Source of the DNA: CAYLLT01 sp964591605
GTDB taxonomy: Bacteria; Planctomycetota; Phycisphaerae; UBA1845; PWPN01
Direction: 5' to 3'
DNA length: 18,266 nucleotides
Assembly (NCBI GenBank): GCA_964591605.1
Contig: CAZQEN010000138.1
Location: 1 to 18,266 of the forward strand
Each line of letters begins with the position of its first letter. Within the stretch, counting starts at the first letter, position 1. A program made the translations under genes and the position numbers. Below, one piece after another: positions 1 to 6,275 of this stretch. The notes under the pieces were generated by a model, which saw nothing but the letters and a program-made list of their open reading frames with translations, had not been told where the DNA came from and searched no databases.

Positions 1-130
1 TGTGGTCGTTGTCGTCGAGCAGCACGACGTGGTAGGGCGGCTGGCGGCGCGGGCGCGGTTTGGCCGGCGCGGGCTTTGGAGCTTCCTGCGTTTGTGGCGG
101 CGCGAGTGCGACCTGCTCAGTTGAGGACAT
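1..130 (-). CDS. clpS: ClpS-type Clp protease adaptor, N-terminal part only
   Basis: The first 43 residues are visible; the rest lies beyond the left edge. After ATG at 130 comes a Pro/Ala/Lys-rich tail of about 30 residues (APPQTQEAPKPAPAKPRPRR), then QPPYHVVLLDDNDH. That segment matches the start of the ClpS fold, where a Tyr-x-Val-hydrophobic strand runs into an Asp/Asn-rich turn. ClpS proteins deliver N-degron substrates to the ClpAP or ClpCP protease in the cytoplasm, and the flexible tail enters the unfoldase. The residues that bind the N-terminal amino acid are not in the window, so whether it binds N-degrons or is a divergent paralogue cannot be judged. No Shine-Dalgarno precedes the start. 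The gene is last in a minus-strand run but has its own candidate -10 box at 177-182. The identification rests on a short segment. Confidence 0.72.
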   Translation of the reverse strand, partial: MSSTEQVALAPPQTQEAPKPAPAKPRPRRQPPYHVVLLDDNDH

Positions 131-176
131 CGTTAAACCCATCCGTCCAGGGCATGGCCCCTCGGGCGTTCCATCC

Positions 177-182
177 ATTGTA
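177..182 (-). promoter_or_regulatory. Candidate -10 box upstream of clpS
   Basis: The minus strand reads TACAAT, five of six matches to TATAAT, 46 bases before the clpS ATG. No convincing -35 hexamer is found 16-18 bases upstream and there is no extended TG, so this is a weak prediction. Confidence 0.35.
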
Positions 183-248
183 GCGGAGTGCGTGACCCGG
201 AAGGGAGAGGACTCTGGCCGTCGTCTGATCGGGGTCCGCGACAGAATC

Positions 249-349
249 GGCGGGGTGGCATGGTCCCGGCGCGGCGGACCCGTGGCGAGGCCCACACGGG
301 CAGCTTCGGCTTCGCTCCGCAAGGCCGAAGCTGCCCAAGCCACCCCGCC
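249..349. repeat. Nested inverted-repeat element, copy 1
   Basis: An outer pair of 11-base arms (GGCGGGGTGGC at 249-259 and its exact complement at 339-349) encloses an inner perfect 13-bp stem (GGGCAGCTTCGGC at 298-310, complement at 324-336) with a 13-base loop. It lies in the 263-bp gap between the hypothetical gene and clpS. The 11-mer GGGTGGCATGG (253-263) and a CAGC-TCGGCTTCGC segment (301-315) recur near 18187-18213, so this is one copy of a dispersed family. No T-run follows either strand, so it is not a standard intrinsic terminator, although the stem could stall or protect transcript ends. The remainder of the gap (131-248, 350-393) shows only the candidate clpS -10 box. Confidence 0.75.
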
Positions 350-393
350 CAAAGTGTCACGGACCCGTCCGATCGGACCGCGCGGCCGGCGGT

Positions 394-837
394 TCAGCGG
401 GCATCCTGCACGGCCGGCGGCTCATCCAGGTCCAGGCACTCGGCCAGATAGGCCGCCAGGTCCTGCAGCTCGAGGCGGATGTGCTGGTCGACGGAGCTCT
501 GGGTGTCGGCGCCGAGCGTCTTCACAGCCCGGGGCAGATAGAGCTGGTACTGAACGGAGACGACGTACTTCTCTGGCGAGGGCCGGGCGAGAACGCGGAC
601 GATCACCGGCCACTGTGAAAAGTCGCCGGGCACCAGGCGGGCGGGCACCAGCGGGCCCACGCCGATCATGCGCTTCCACATCCCCCGGCGGAATTCGAGT
701 TTATACGGCTCACGGCGCTCGCGCGTAAAGTCGCCCCTGGGGTAGGATGAGAAGAACGCTTCGAGCACGTCCATCAGCCGATCGAAGGGCGACACTTCGA
801 TCTGGTAGGACCATGTGTAGCACTGGTAAAGCGACAC
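394..837 (-). CDS. Hypothetical protein, 147 residues
   Basis: I do not recognise a family. The protein is soluble, with no signal peptide or membrane segment. It starts MSLYQCYTWSYQIEVSPFDR, followed by a likely amphipathic helix (residues about 19-32) and alternating hydrophobic strands such as WPVIVRVLAR (76-85) and KYVVSVQYQLYL (90-101). It ends in a Leu-rich helix (LELQDLAAYLAECLDL). The start is GTG at 837, the first usual start after the dehydrogenase stop; no Shine-Dalgarno is evident. It sits 70 bp after the dehydrogenase stop in the same direction, so it is probably co-transcribed. That it is real is supported by normal protein-like composition compared with the Arg/Gly-rich opposite frames. 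Function unknown. Confidence 0.7.
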   Translation of the reverse strand: MSLYQCYTWSYQIEVSPFDRLMDVLEAFFSSYPRGDFTRERREPYKLEFRRGMWKRMIGVGPLVPARLVPGDFSQWPVIVRVLARPSPEKYVVSVQYQLYLPRAVKTLGADTQSSVDQHIRLELQDLAAYLAECLDLDEPPAVQDAR

Positions 838-878
838 GGCGGAAAGGTACGTCAGACAGGTTGAAAACGCAAAATGGG

Positions 879-892
879 CTGAGATCTGAGAG
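879..892 (-). repeat. Two-unit heptamer remnant after the dehydrogenase stop
   Basis: On the plus strand two consecutive 7-mers, CTGAGAT and CTGAGAG, lie 15 bases beyond the dehydrogenase stop codon (908-910). The unit matches ATCTGAG in the longer tract at 14955-14989. Only two units are present, so it could be chance. Confidence 0.35.
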
Positions 893-907
893 GTCGTGAT
901 CCGTTCG

Positions 908-1897
908 TCACGTCTTGCGGCCGAAGAGCGCTTCGGGGTTCAGCAGGTTCGGGGGTACCTCACCTTTGAGGGCGGCGATCAGGTTGGTAGCGGCCATGAC
1001 GGCCATCCGGGAGCGCGTGGCCTCCGTGGCCGAGCCGAGGTGCGGAATGCAGACGACGTTGTCGAGCTCCACGAGCCCGGGCGCGGTGGCCGGCTCGTGT
1101 TCATACACGTCCAGCCCGGCGCCGGCGATCCGCCTGTCGCGCAGCGCCTCAACGAGGGCCTTCTCATCGACGACCGGGCCGCGGGAGGTGTTGATCAGGA
1201 ACGCGGTCGGTTTCATCAGACCCAGCTCGCGCCGACCGATGAGATGATGCGTCTGAGGCGTAAGCGGAACGTGCAGGCTGACGAAATCGCTCTCGCGGAG
1301 CAGTGGATCGAGTTCCACCCGCCGTCCGCCGATCGCGTCCAGTTCGCGGTTGCTGCGGGAAGACGTGTAGAGGACCTTCATGCCGAATCCGGTCGAGCGC
1401 AGAGCGGTCGCGGTGCCGATGCGTCCGGCTCCGACGATCCCCAGCGTCGCCCCGTGGACATCTTGCCCCAGAAACTGAAGCGGGCCGTATCCCGCCCACC
1501 GGCCGGAGCGGAGAAAGCGGTCGCCCTCGACGATACGGCGGGCAACGCTCAGCATCAGAGCCCAGGCCAGGTCGGCGGTGGTTTCGGTGAGGACGCCCGG
1601 GGTGTTCGTGATCAAAACGCCCCGCCGCGTCGCGGCCTGCACATCCACATTGTTGTAGCCGACTGCGTAATTCGCGAAGACGCGGCATTGCGGCCCCGCG
1701 GCGACGAGCACTTCCTCATCGATGCGGTCGTTGAGGAGGCACAGCACGCCGTCCCGTCCGCGCACGCCGGCCAGCAGCTCGTCGCGCCGCAGGTCGCGGT
1801 CGTCCGCGCCGATCTCGACGGATCGACAGTGCTGCGAGAGAAGCTCGATTCCAGCGTGATGAATCCGCCGCGTCACCAGCACGTTCGCATCCAGCAT
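908..1897 (-). CDS. D-isomer-specific 2-hydroxyacid dehydrogenase (glyoxylate/hydroxypyruvate reductase type)
   Basis: This is a full-length (329 aa) member of the NAD(P)-dependent D-2-hydroxyacid dehydrogenase family, which reduces 2-oxoacids such as glyoxylate or hydroxypyruvate in the cytoplasm. The substrate-binding domain includes the ANYAVGYNNVD segment (about 75-85). The Rossmann domain carries GIVGAGRIG (153-161). The catalytic set is complete: Arg239 in INTSRGPVVDE, Glu268 in YEHEP and His286 in PHLGSAT. The family resemblance is closest to GyaR/GhrB-type glyoxylate reductases rather than SerA, since there is no C-terminal ACT domain. The start is ATG at 1897, the standard distance from the first strand (NVLVTRR). 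It follows the cytochrome gene by 41 bp, with a small hairpin between. True substrate and cofactor cannot be read from the sequence. Confidence 0.92.
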   Translation of the reverse strand: MLDANVLVTRRIHHAGIELLSQHCRSVEIGADDRDLRRDELLAGVRGRDGVLCLLNDRIDEEVLVAAGPQCRVFANYAVGYNNVDVQAATRRGVLITNTPGVLTETTADLAWALMLSVARRIVEGDRFLRSGRWAGYGPLQFLGQDVHGATLGIVGAGRIGTATALRSTGFGMKVLYTSSRSNRELDAIGGRRVELDPLLRESDFVSLHVPLTPQTHHLIGRRELGLMKPTAFLINTSRGPVVDEKALVEALRDRRIAGAGLDVYEHEPATAPGLVELDNVVCIPHLGSATEATRSRMAVMAATNLIAALKGEVPPNLLNPEALFGRKT

Positions 1898-1918
1898 CGG
1901 ATCCGCTCCCGAAGTCGC

Positions 1919-1938
1919 CGCATCCCCTGCAGGATGCG
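1919..1938. other. Small intercistronic hairpin
   Basis: A perfect 7-bp stem (CGCATCC at 1919-1925, complement at 1932-1938) with a 6-base loop directly abuts the cytochrome stop codon (1939-1941) and ends 21 bases before the dehydrogenase start. There is no T-run. It could be an mRNA end-protecting or processing element between co-transcribed genes, or chance. Confidence 0.4.
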
Positions 1939-4512
1939 TCAGTTTACCGGAAGCCCCGGCCGATATCGCCGCTGGAAGAGCCCGAAGTCGTCGGGATCGA
2001 CATCGCCGTCGCCGTCGAGGTCCGCCGCCTGGCAGGCGGGCGTGCCGTCGTGCGGGACGTTCGCACGCGAGTTGCAGGCCGTCAGCAGGTCGAGATCGGC
2101 GGCGTCCACGTCGCAGTCGCCATCGAGGTCGCCCCGGCCTGATCCGGGCACGGCCGGCTGGCTGAGGGTGAACGGGAGGTCGCTGAAATCGGTGATGCAG
2201 CCCACGCAGTGGCAGTTCGTCTGCCGCAGCCGGATGCGGTAGTCAGAGGCGTGAGCGTCGAACGCGCACACGTCCCACCAGAACGAGCCGGCCTCCGCGG
2301 GGGCGGTTCCCAGCCGACGCACGAGCACATCCCCCTGCCACAGGTCGATGGCCAGTTCGCCCAGATCTCCGGCGGCCGTCCAGGTGATCAGGTGCGCCGA
2401 ACCGGCGGGGATGGTTTCCCCGCCGTTGGGGCTGGCGAGCGCGAGAACGGGCGGGGCCAGACAGACCACAAACTGATTGCTGTTGCCCGGGGCGAGGACC
2501 AGGCCGGAGGTGCGGGCGGCGGTCAGGCCCACTTCGGCCTCACTTGTGCTGTACGTCAGACCGCTGAAGGTGATGCTGCTGGCGTTGGCGGGAAGAGTCC
2601 CGGTCAGCGTGCCGCCCAGGAAGCCGGTGGCGGTCCGCAGGGTGATCGCGATGGCCGTGTCCTGAGAGACCGGCGAGGGGTTGTGGTTCACGTCGGTCGA
2701 GCGGACGGCCACGTCGAACGGCGTGCCGACGATCTGCGGAGCGATGGGATCGACGACCAGCATCACGGGCGGACCGATCTGAAACGACGGGTCGCGCAGG
2801 GCTTCGAGAAAGGCGACGATGTCGTCGAACTGGCCGGGGCTCATGGCGATGCCGCCGATGAGCTGGCCGGCGGGCGACTGGTTGAACTCGGGACGGTTGT
2901 AGAACTCCACCACCTCGCGGAGGGTGAGGGCCGAGTGATCGTGGAAGAACGGCCCGGTGCCCGCCACGCCCAGCAGCGGCGGCGTGCTGAAGGTGCGGTG
3001 CCCTCCGGCCTCGGGGGGCATCGGGGCGCCCAGGCACGCGCGCACCTCGGCATCGTCGTTGACGGGCAGCCGGACGACGCCCGTGTCGAAAGGGAGATTC
3101 CTGCTTCCGCCGGGCAGCGGCGTGACCAGGCCGTCATCGATCATGGACTGATGAACGTCGGCCATGACGGGCCCGCTGTGACACAGGAAGCATTTGGCGT
3201 TGCCGTTGAAGGCCGATCGGCCGCGAATGATGGCGGAGGCGTCCGCTCCGCGGGCGGCGGCCGCGAGGATCATCCGATCGACGTTGAAGTTACCGTCGGC
3301 CGGTTCCACGATGGCGTTCATGAACGTCTCCAGAGCGGCGAGTTCCGCCTGCGTCGGCTCGCGGAAATCGATCGGCCCCGCTGCCGGGTCGGCGTTTCGA
3401 GCCAGCGAGCGGGGGAAGTGCTGGCGCACGGCCCCCGCGCTGAACGAACGCAGGTCGGCGAATTCGCCGCTCTGGCCGTAGGGCGCGGTGAGGGCGATGT
3501 TGAGCAGGTGCGGTGAGCCGCGGTAGACCGGCGGATGGTCGAATCCGTCAATGTTCTCCAGGATGAGCGCCCGGCGGCTGCGGAGCAGGCAGGCGTTCTC
3601 CAGAAGGGCCAGATCGAGGATGTGGTCGGAGATAAAAACAGGGTCATCGTCCGGCAGCGATCCGATCGTGGCCGGCGAGAGCCCGAAGGCATCCTGCGGC
3701 TGATGGCAGGACAGGCAGGTTCGCCCGTTCCCCTGGAAGCGCTCCAGAAAAAAGAGGTTCTGGCCCTGGGTGACGACCGGGGCGGGGGCGATCGCCGCGG
3801 TCTGGCCCGCACTGTTGCGGGGGGCGGGCGGCGCCAGGTGGAAATCGGCGTTGTCCTGCTGCGTCCCGAAGCGGTCAAAGTGCTGAAACCGCACGAGGCT
3901 GCCGGCGTTGGTCGTGGGCAGGGCCGCGGCCGGCGGGCCGGCCGGACAGGGCGGATTGCCCAGATCGGTGCCCGTAATGCCCGCGAAGTCGCCGTACGAC
4001 AGGCACAGACGGACCGGCTCGGCATTCGGATTGACCACGCTGTTGTCGGCGTAGCAGATCTTCCCGCCGCCGGCCATCAGCAGATCATCCGGCAAAATGA
4101 AATCGGGCGACGGCATACCCGGCAGATTAGCGAACGTCTGAGTGGCCACGAGGACGGAAACGGCGCCCAGCCCGTCGGGGACCCCCGCGCTGCTCTGGTC
4201 CGGGGGATCGCCCGGAAAAACCAGCTCGCCCGTCTCGCGCCCGGCGGCATCGTAGAACATCAGACGAGCCCGGCCGCCAAACTCGGCGCCCTGAGGCCCC
4301 CACTGGTTCTGCCCGGGGCAGCAGATCTTCAGCTCCACGAAAGCAACCCGTGAATCGCCGTTGGCCCCGGCCATGGCCTCATCGATCTGCACGAGCTGAT
4401 TCCCGGCCCGGGCCCCGGCCGCGAACACGAGCATCGGCCCCAGGCACGCGCAGACCGGGCGCAAGGCGATCCCGGCCGATCTTCTGACGGTCTGCACTCC
4501 AACGACGCTCAA
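1939..4512 (-). CDS. Secreted di-heme cytochrome c peroxidase-like protein with Ig-like and dockerin-like C-terminus
   Basis: The 857-residue product begins with a signal peptide of about 36 residues (VRRSAG, then a hydrophobic stretch ending AAGARA). An N-terminal domain with QIDEAMAGANGDSRVAFVEL follows. The MauG/CcpA-like di-heme region has CLSCH (266-270) and CFLCH (441-445), then the family-typical FFHDHSALTLREVVEFYN (522 on). Next come a beta-rich Ig-like region (about 581-683), a Kre9/KNH-like Ig domain starting SPNGGETIPAG (about 694-783), and a dockerin-like end with two calcium motifs, DLDGDCDVDAAD (795 on) and DLDGDGDVDPDD (832 on). I chose TTG at 4512 because a -10 box at 4543-4548 would leave upstream starts, including the one at 4647, outside the transcript, and GAGGGGG lies 11 bases upstream. 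GTG at 4497 is the alternative. Known relatives reduce peroxide or oxidise partners in the periplasm; the true substrate is unknown. Confidence 0.85.
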   Translation of the reverse strand: MSVVGVQTVRRSAGIALRPVCACLGPMLVFAAGARAGNQLVQIDEAMAGANGDSRVAFVELKICCPGQNQWGPQGAEFGGRARLMFYDAAGRETGELVFPGDPPDQSSAGVPDGLGAVSVLVATQTFANLPGMPSPDFILPDDLLMAGGGKICYADNSVVNPNAEPVRLCLSYGDFAGITGTDLGNPPCPAGPPAAALPTTNAGSLVRFQHFDRFGTQQDNADFHLAPPAPRNSAGQTAAIAPAPVVTQGQNLFFLERFQGNGRTCLSCHQPQDAFGLSPATIGSLPDDDPVFISDHILDLALLENACLLRSRRALILENIDGFDHPPVYRGSPHLLNIALTAPYGQSGEFADLRSFSAGAVRQHFPRSLARNADPAAGPIDFREPTQAELAALETFMNAIVEPADGNFNVDRMILAAAARGADASAIIRGRSAFNGNAKCFLCHSGPVMADVHQSMIDDGLVTPLPGGSRNLPFDTGVVRLPVNDDAEVRACLGAPMPPEAGGHRTFSTPPLLGVAGTGPFFHDHSALTLREVVEFYNRPEFNQSPAGQLIGGIAMSPGQFDDIVAFLEALRDPSFQIGPPVMLVVDPIAPQIVGTPFDVAVRSTDVNHNPSPVSQDTAIAITLRTATGFLGGTLTGTLPANASSITFSGLTYSTSEAEVGLTAARTSGLVLAPGNSNQFVVCLAPPVLALASPNGGETIPAGSAHLITWTAAGDLGELAIDLWQGDVLVRRLGTAPAEAGSFWWDVCAFDAHASDYRIRLRQTNCHCVGCITDFSDLPFTLSQPAVPGSGRGDLDGDCDVDAADLDLLTACNSRANVPHDGTPACQAADLDGDGDVDPDDFGLFQRRYRPGLPVN

Positions 4513-4542
4513 AATCGATGAGTCCCCCTCACTGATGGGGCC

Positions 4543-4551
4543 AGTATAGCA
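4543..4551 (-). promoter_or_regulatory. Extended -10 promoter for the cytochrome gene
   Basis: The minus strand reads TGCTATACT: an extended -10 (TG plus one base) followed by TATACT, 31 bases before the chosen TTG start. No -35 match is seen, as expected for an extended -10 promoter. The same TATACT hexamer, followed by GG, is found at the cdaA promoter (9846-9851). Confidence 0.55.
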
Positions 4552-4603
4552 TTTTTGCCGGCCGGGCGGGGAGTGCGAGCGCTGTCCCGGAGGCCACAAA
4601 GGA

Positions 4604-4710
4604 AATCCGAATGACGAAACACGAATGACGGATCCATGACGAAGCACCCATGGCCCAAAGTGTGTGGCGCTTCGTCATCCAGATTTCGGACTTCATTCGT
4701 CATTCACCGT
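4604..4710. repeat. Heptamer-phased, dyad-rich tract after a sulfatase stop
   Basis: Two GAATGAC units occur 14 bases apart (4609 and 4623), and further 7-base-phased units (ATTCGTC, ATTCACC) lie on the other side in inverted orientation. A perfect 10-bp inverted pair, ATGACGAAGC (4636-4645) and its complement (4669-4678), sits at the centre. An outer pair, AATGACGAA (4610-4618) and its complement (4696-4704), encloses it. The tract begins about 35 bases beyond the sulfatase stop (4745-4747) and occupies most of the 232-bp gap before the cytochrome start. No T-run marks a terminator. Confidence 0.6.
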
Positions 4711-4744
4711 CCCGGGGGTCTCATAACGAGGGACTCAGCCGGAA

Positions 4745-6223
4745 TCATGGCCGTGTTCGGGTTCTGGGCGGGCGCGGCGCGACCTGCTCGGCCCAGGCGC
4801 GGACTTCACGGCTGAGGGCGTCGGTGATGTCCGGATGCACCGGGGCCAGATCGGTCGTTTCGGTCGGATCGGTGCCGATGTCGAACAGCTTCGGGCGGGA
4901 TCCGTCGCGATCTACGAGCAGCTTCCATTTGCCCTGGCGGATGGCCAGATCGGGCCAGGAACGGTCAGGGCCGGGCCGATCCGGCGGGCGCACCCACATG
5001 ATGGGCTGGCGGCGCTCCGGCTGGGCCCGCCCCGTCAGAGCCTCGCTCATGTCGAGCCCGTCGAAGCTCACGCCCGGTGCGGAAACACCGGCGATGGCCA
5101 GCAGCGACGGCGGCAGATCCATTCCCGCGAGCACGGTCCGCTCGTTCGTGGAGCCCACTGCGGCCGGGGCCACGCCCGCGCCCCAGACAATCAGAGGGCT
5201 GCGAATGCCCCCTTCATAGAGGTTGGCCTTGTGGCCGCGCAGCCCGCCCGTCGAGCCCAGGCCGGGCTCTGGCCCGTTATCGCTGGCAAGCAGAATCAGC
5301 GTGTTCTCCCGCAACCGCTCGTCCGAGCGGATGTGGTCGAAGACCCGGCCGAGCTGGCGGTCCAGCTCGGTGAGCACGCCGGCGTACTGATCGTGCGGCG
5401 AGCCGTTGCCGCGCAGGCCGGGGGGCGCCTGCACCGGCCCGTGCATGTCGTCGGGCCAGAGATTGATGTAGAAGGGCTGACTGCGCCCGCTTGCCGTCTT
5501 CATCTCGGCGACGGCGCGATCGACGAATCCCTCCGTGACCTTGTGCCGATCGACCCAGCGAATGGGCCCGCCCAGGTTCGCGCTCATCGCCGTCGGCTCG
5601 TGCCGGAGCTCCCGGCCGTCGGCGCGCCGCTCGAAGACAGGCAGCAGGCGCTCGCCCAGCCCCTCGAAATTGGTCAGGGATGCATCGAAACCATAGGCGC
5701 TGATCGGCGGCGCGTTGCCCACGTCGCGCTGCCCGCCCATGTGCCACTTGCCCACGTGAGCGGTGTAGTATCCGGCCTTCTGGAGAAAGCGGGCAAGGCT
5801 GGGCGCTTCGGGGCGGAGCCAGTCTGCGATGCCCCGCTCGCGGTTCATCCGCCGCTTGTCGAGATACGACGTGATGTTCCAACGGCTCGGATACTGCCCG
5901 GTGGTGACGGCCACGCGGGAAGGGCTGCAGATCGGGGCATTGACGTAGAACTGCGTGAAGCGGACTCCCTCGCGGGCGAACCGGTCGATCGCGGGCGTTT
6001 CGCCCGACGTTCCGCCGAAGCAGCCCAGGTCGCCGTAGCCCATATCGTCAATGAAAATGAACAGAATATTGGGTTTCGCGGCCGGCGGGGCACTGAAGGC
6101 CCGCGGCGCGACCATCAGCAGAGCCGCCAGGCCCATCGCGAGCAGGTCACGCCGGCCGCTCACGCTCCGGGTTCTGATGAGAGTCACCTTAACCTCATCG
6201 GCGTATGATCTGCGCTGATTCAT
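4745..6223 (-). CDS. Exported family S1 sulfatase, Cys type
   Basis: This 492-residue enzyme would hydrolyse sulfate esters of polysaccharides or small molecules outside the cytoplasm. The N-terminus has SVSGRRDLLAMGLAALLMVAP (about 20-40), a twin-arginine-like signal ending near AFSA. The catalytic domain opens with PNILFIFIDDMGYGDLG (metal Asp59, Asp60). The sulfatase signature CSPSR (99-103) provides the Cys converted to formylglycine. GKWHMGG (158-164) and SDNG (314-317) add the usual Lys/His and metal Asp-Asn. The C-terminal sub-domain has the common WKLLVDRDG ... KLFDIGTDPTE block. The layout resembles arylsulfatase A/GalNAc-6-sulfatase-like members; specificity is not predictable. ATG at 6223 was chosen because GGAG lies 6 bases upstream; extending the frame to 6400 would run through the start of the divergent sulfatase. 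Translation probably needs a formylglycine-generating enzyme encoded elsewhere. Confidence 0.93.
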   Translation of the reverse strand: MNQRRSYADEVKVTLIRTRSVSGRRDLLAMGLAALLMVAPRAFSAPPAAKPNILFIFIDDMGYGDLGCFGGTSGETPAIDRFAREGVRFTQFYVNAPICSPSRVAVTTGQYPSRWNITSYLDKRRMNRERGIADWLRPEAPSLARFLQKAGYYTAHVGKWHMGGQRDVGNAPPISAYGFDASLTNFEGLGERLLPVFERRADGRELRHEPTAMSANLGGPIRWVDRHKVTEGFVDRAVAEMKTASGRSQPFYINLWPDDMHGPVQAPPGLRGNGSPHDQYAGVLTELDRQLGRVFDHIRSDERLRENTLILLASDNGPEPGLGSTGGLRGHKANLYEGGIRSPLIVWGAGVAPAAVGSTNERTVLAGMDLPPSLLAIAGVSAPGVSFDGLDMSEALTGRAQPERRQPIMWVRPPDRPGPDRSWPDLAIRQGKWKLLVDRDGSRPKLFDIGTDPTETTDLAPVHPDITDALSREVRAWAEQVAPRPPRTRTRP

Positions 6224-6229
6224 CACCGG

Positions 6230-6233
6230 CTCC
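6230..6233 (-). promoter_or_regulatory. Shine-Dalgarno deciding the sulfatase start
   Basis: GGAG on the minus strand with a 6-base spacer to the ATG at 6223. It favours this start over upstream in-frame Met codons. The full divergent gap (6224-6275) must also hold both promoters; only a poor CATAGT (6260-6265, plus strand) resembles a -10. Confidence 0.55.
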
Positions 6234-6275
6234 GACAGTTGCACCCTTTCATCCGTCTGCATAGTCTTTTTCCGG

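Noticed and set aside
298..336. Intrinsic (Rho-independent) terminator
   Set aside because: The stem is strong, but no T-run follows on either strand, and the same element recurs elsewhere as a repeat family.
131..393. tRNA gene suggested by the nested stem pattern of the first repeat
   Set aside because: The arms do not have tRNA lengths or conserved T-loop and D-loop bases, and there is no CCA or acceptor stem.
2209..3516. A 435-codon plus-strand open frame inside the cytochrome region
   Set aside because: Opposite strand to the di-heme protein with its CxxCH motifs; low-complexity Gly/Arg/Val composition and no start signal.
4513..4647. Upstream extension of the cytochrome gene to an ATG at 4647
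   Set aside because: It would place repeat DNA and the extended -10 box at 4543-4551 inside the gene and add 45 residues before a good signal peptide.
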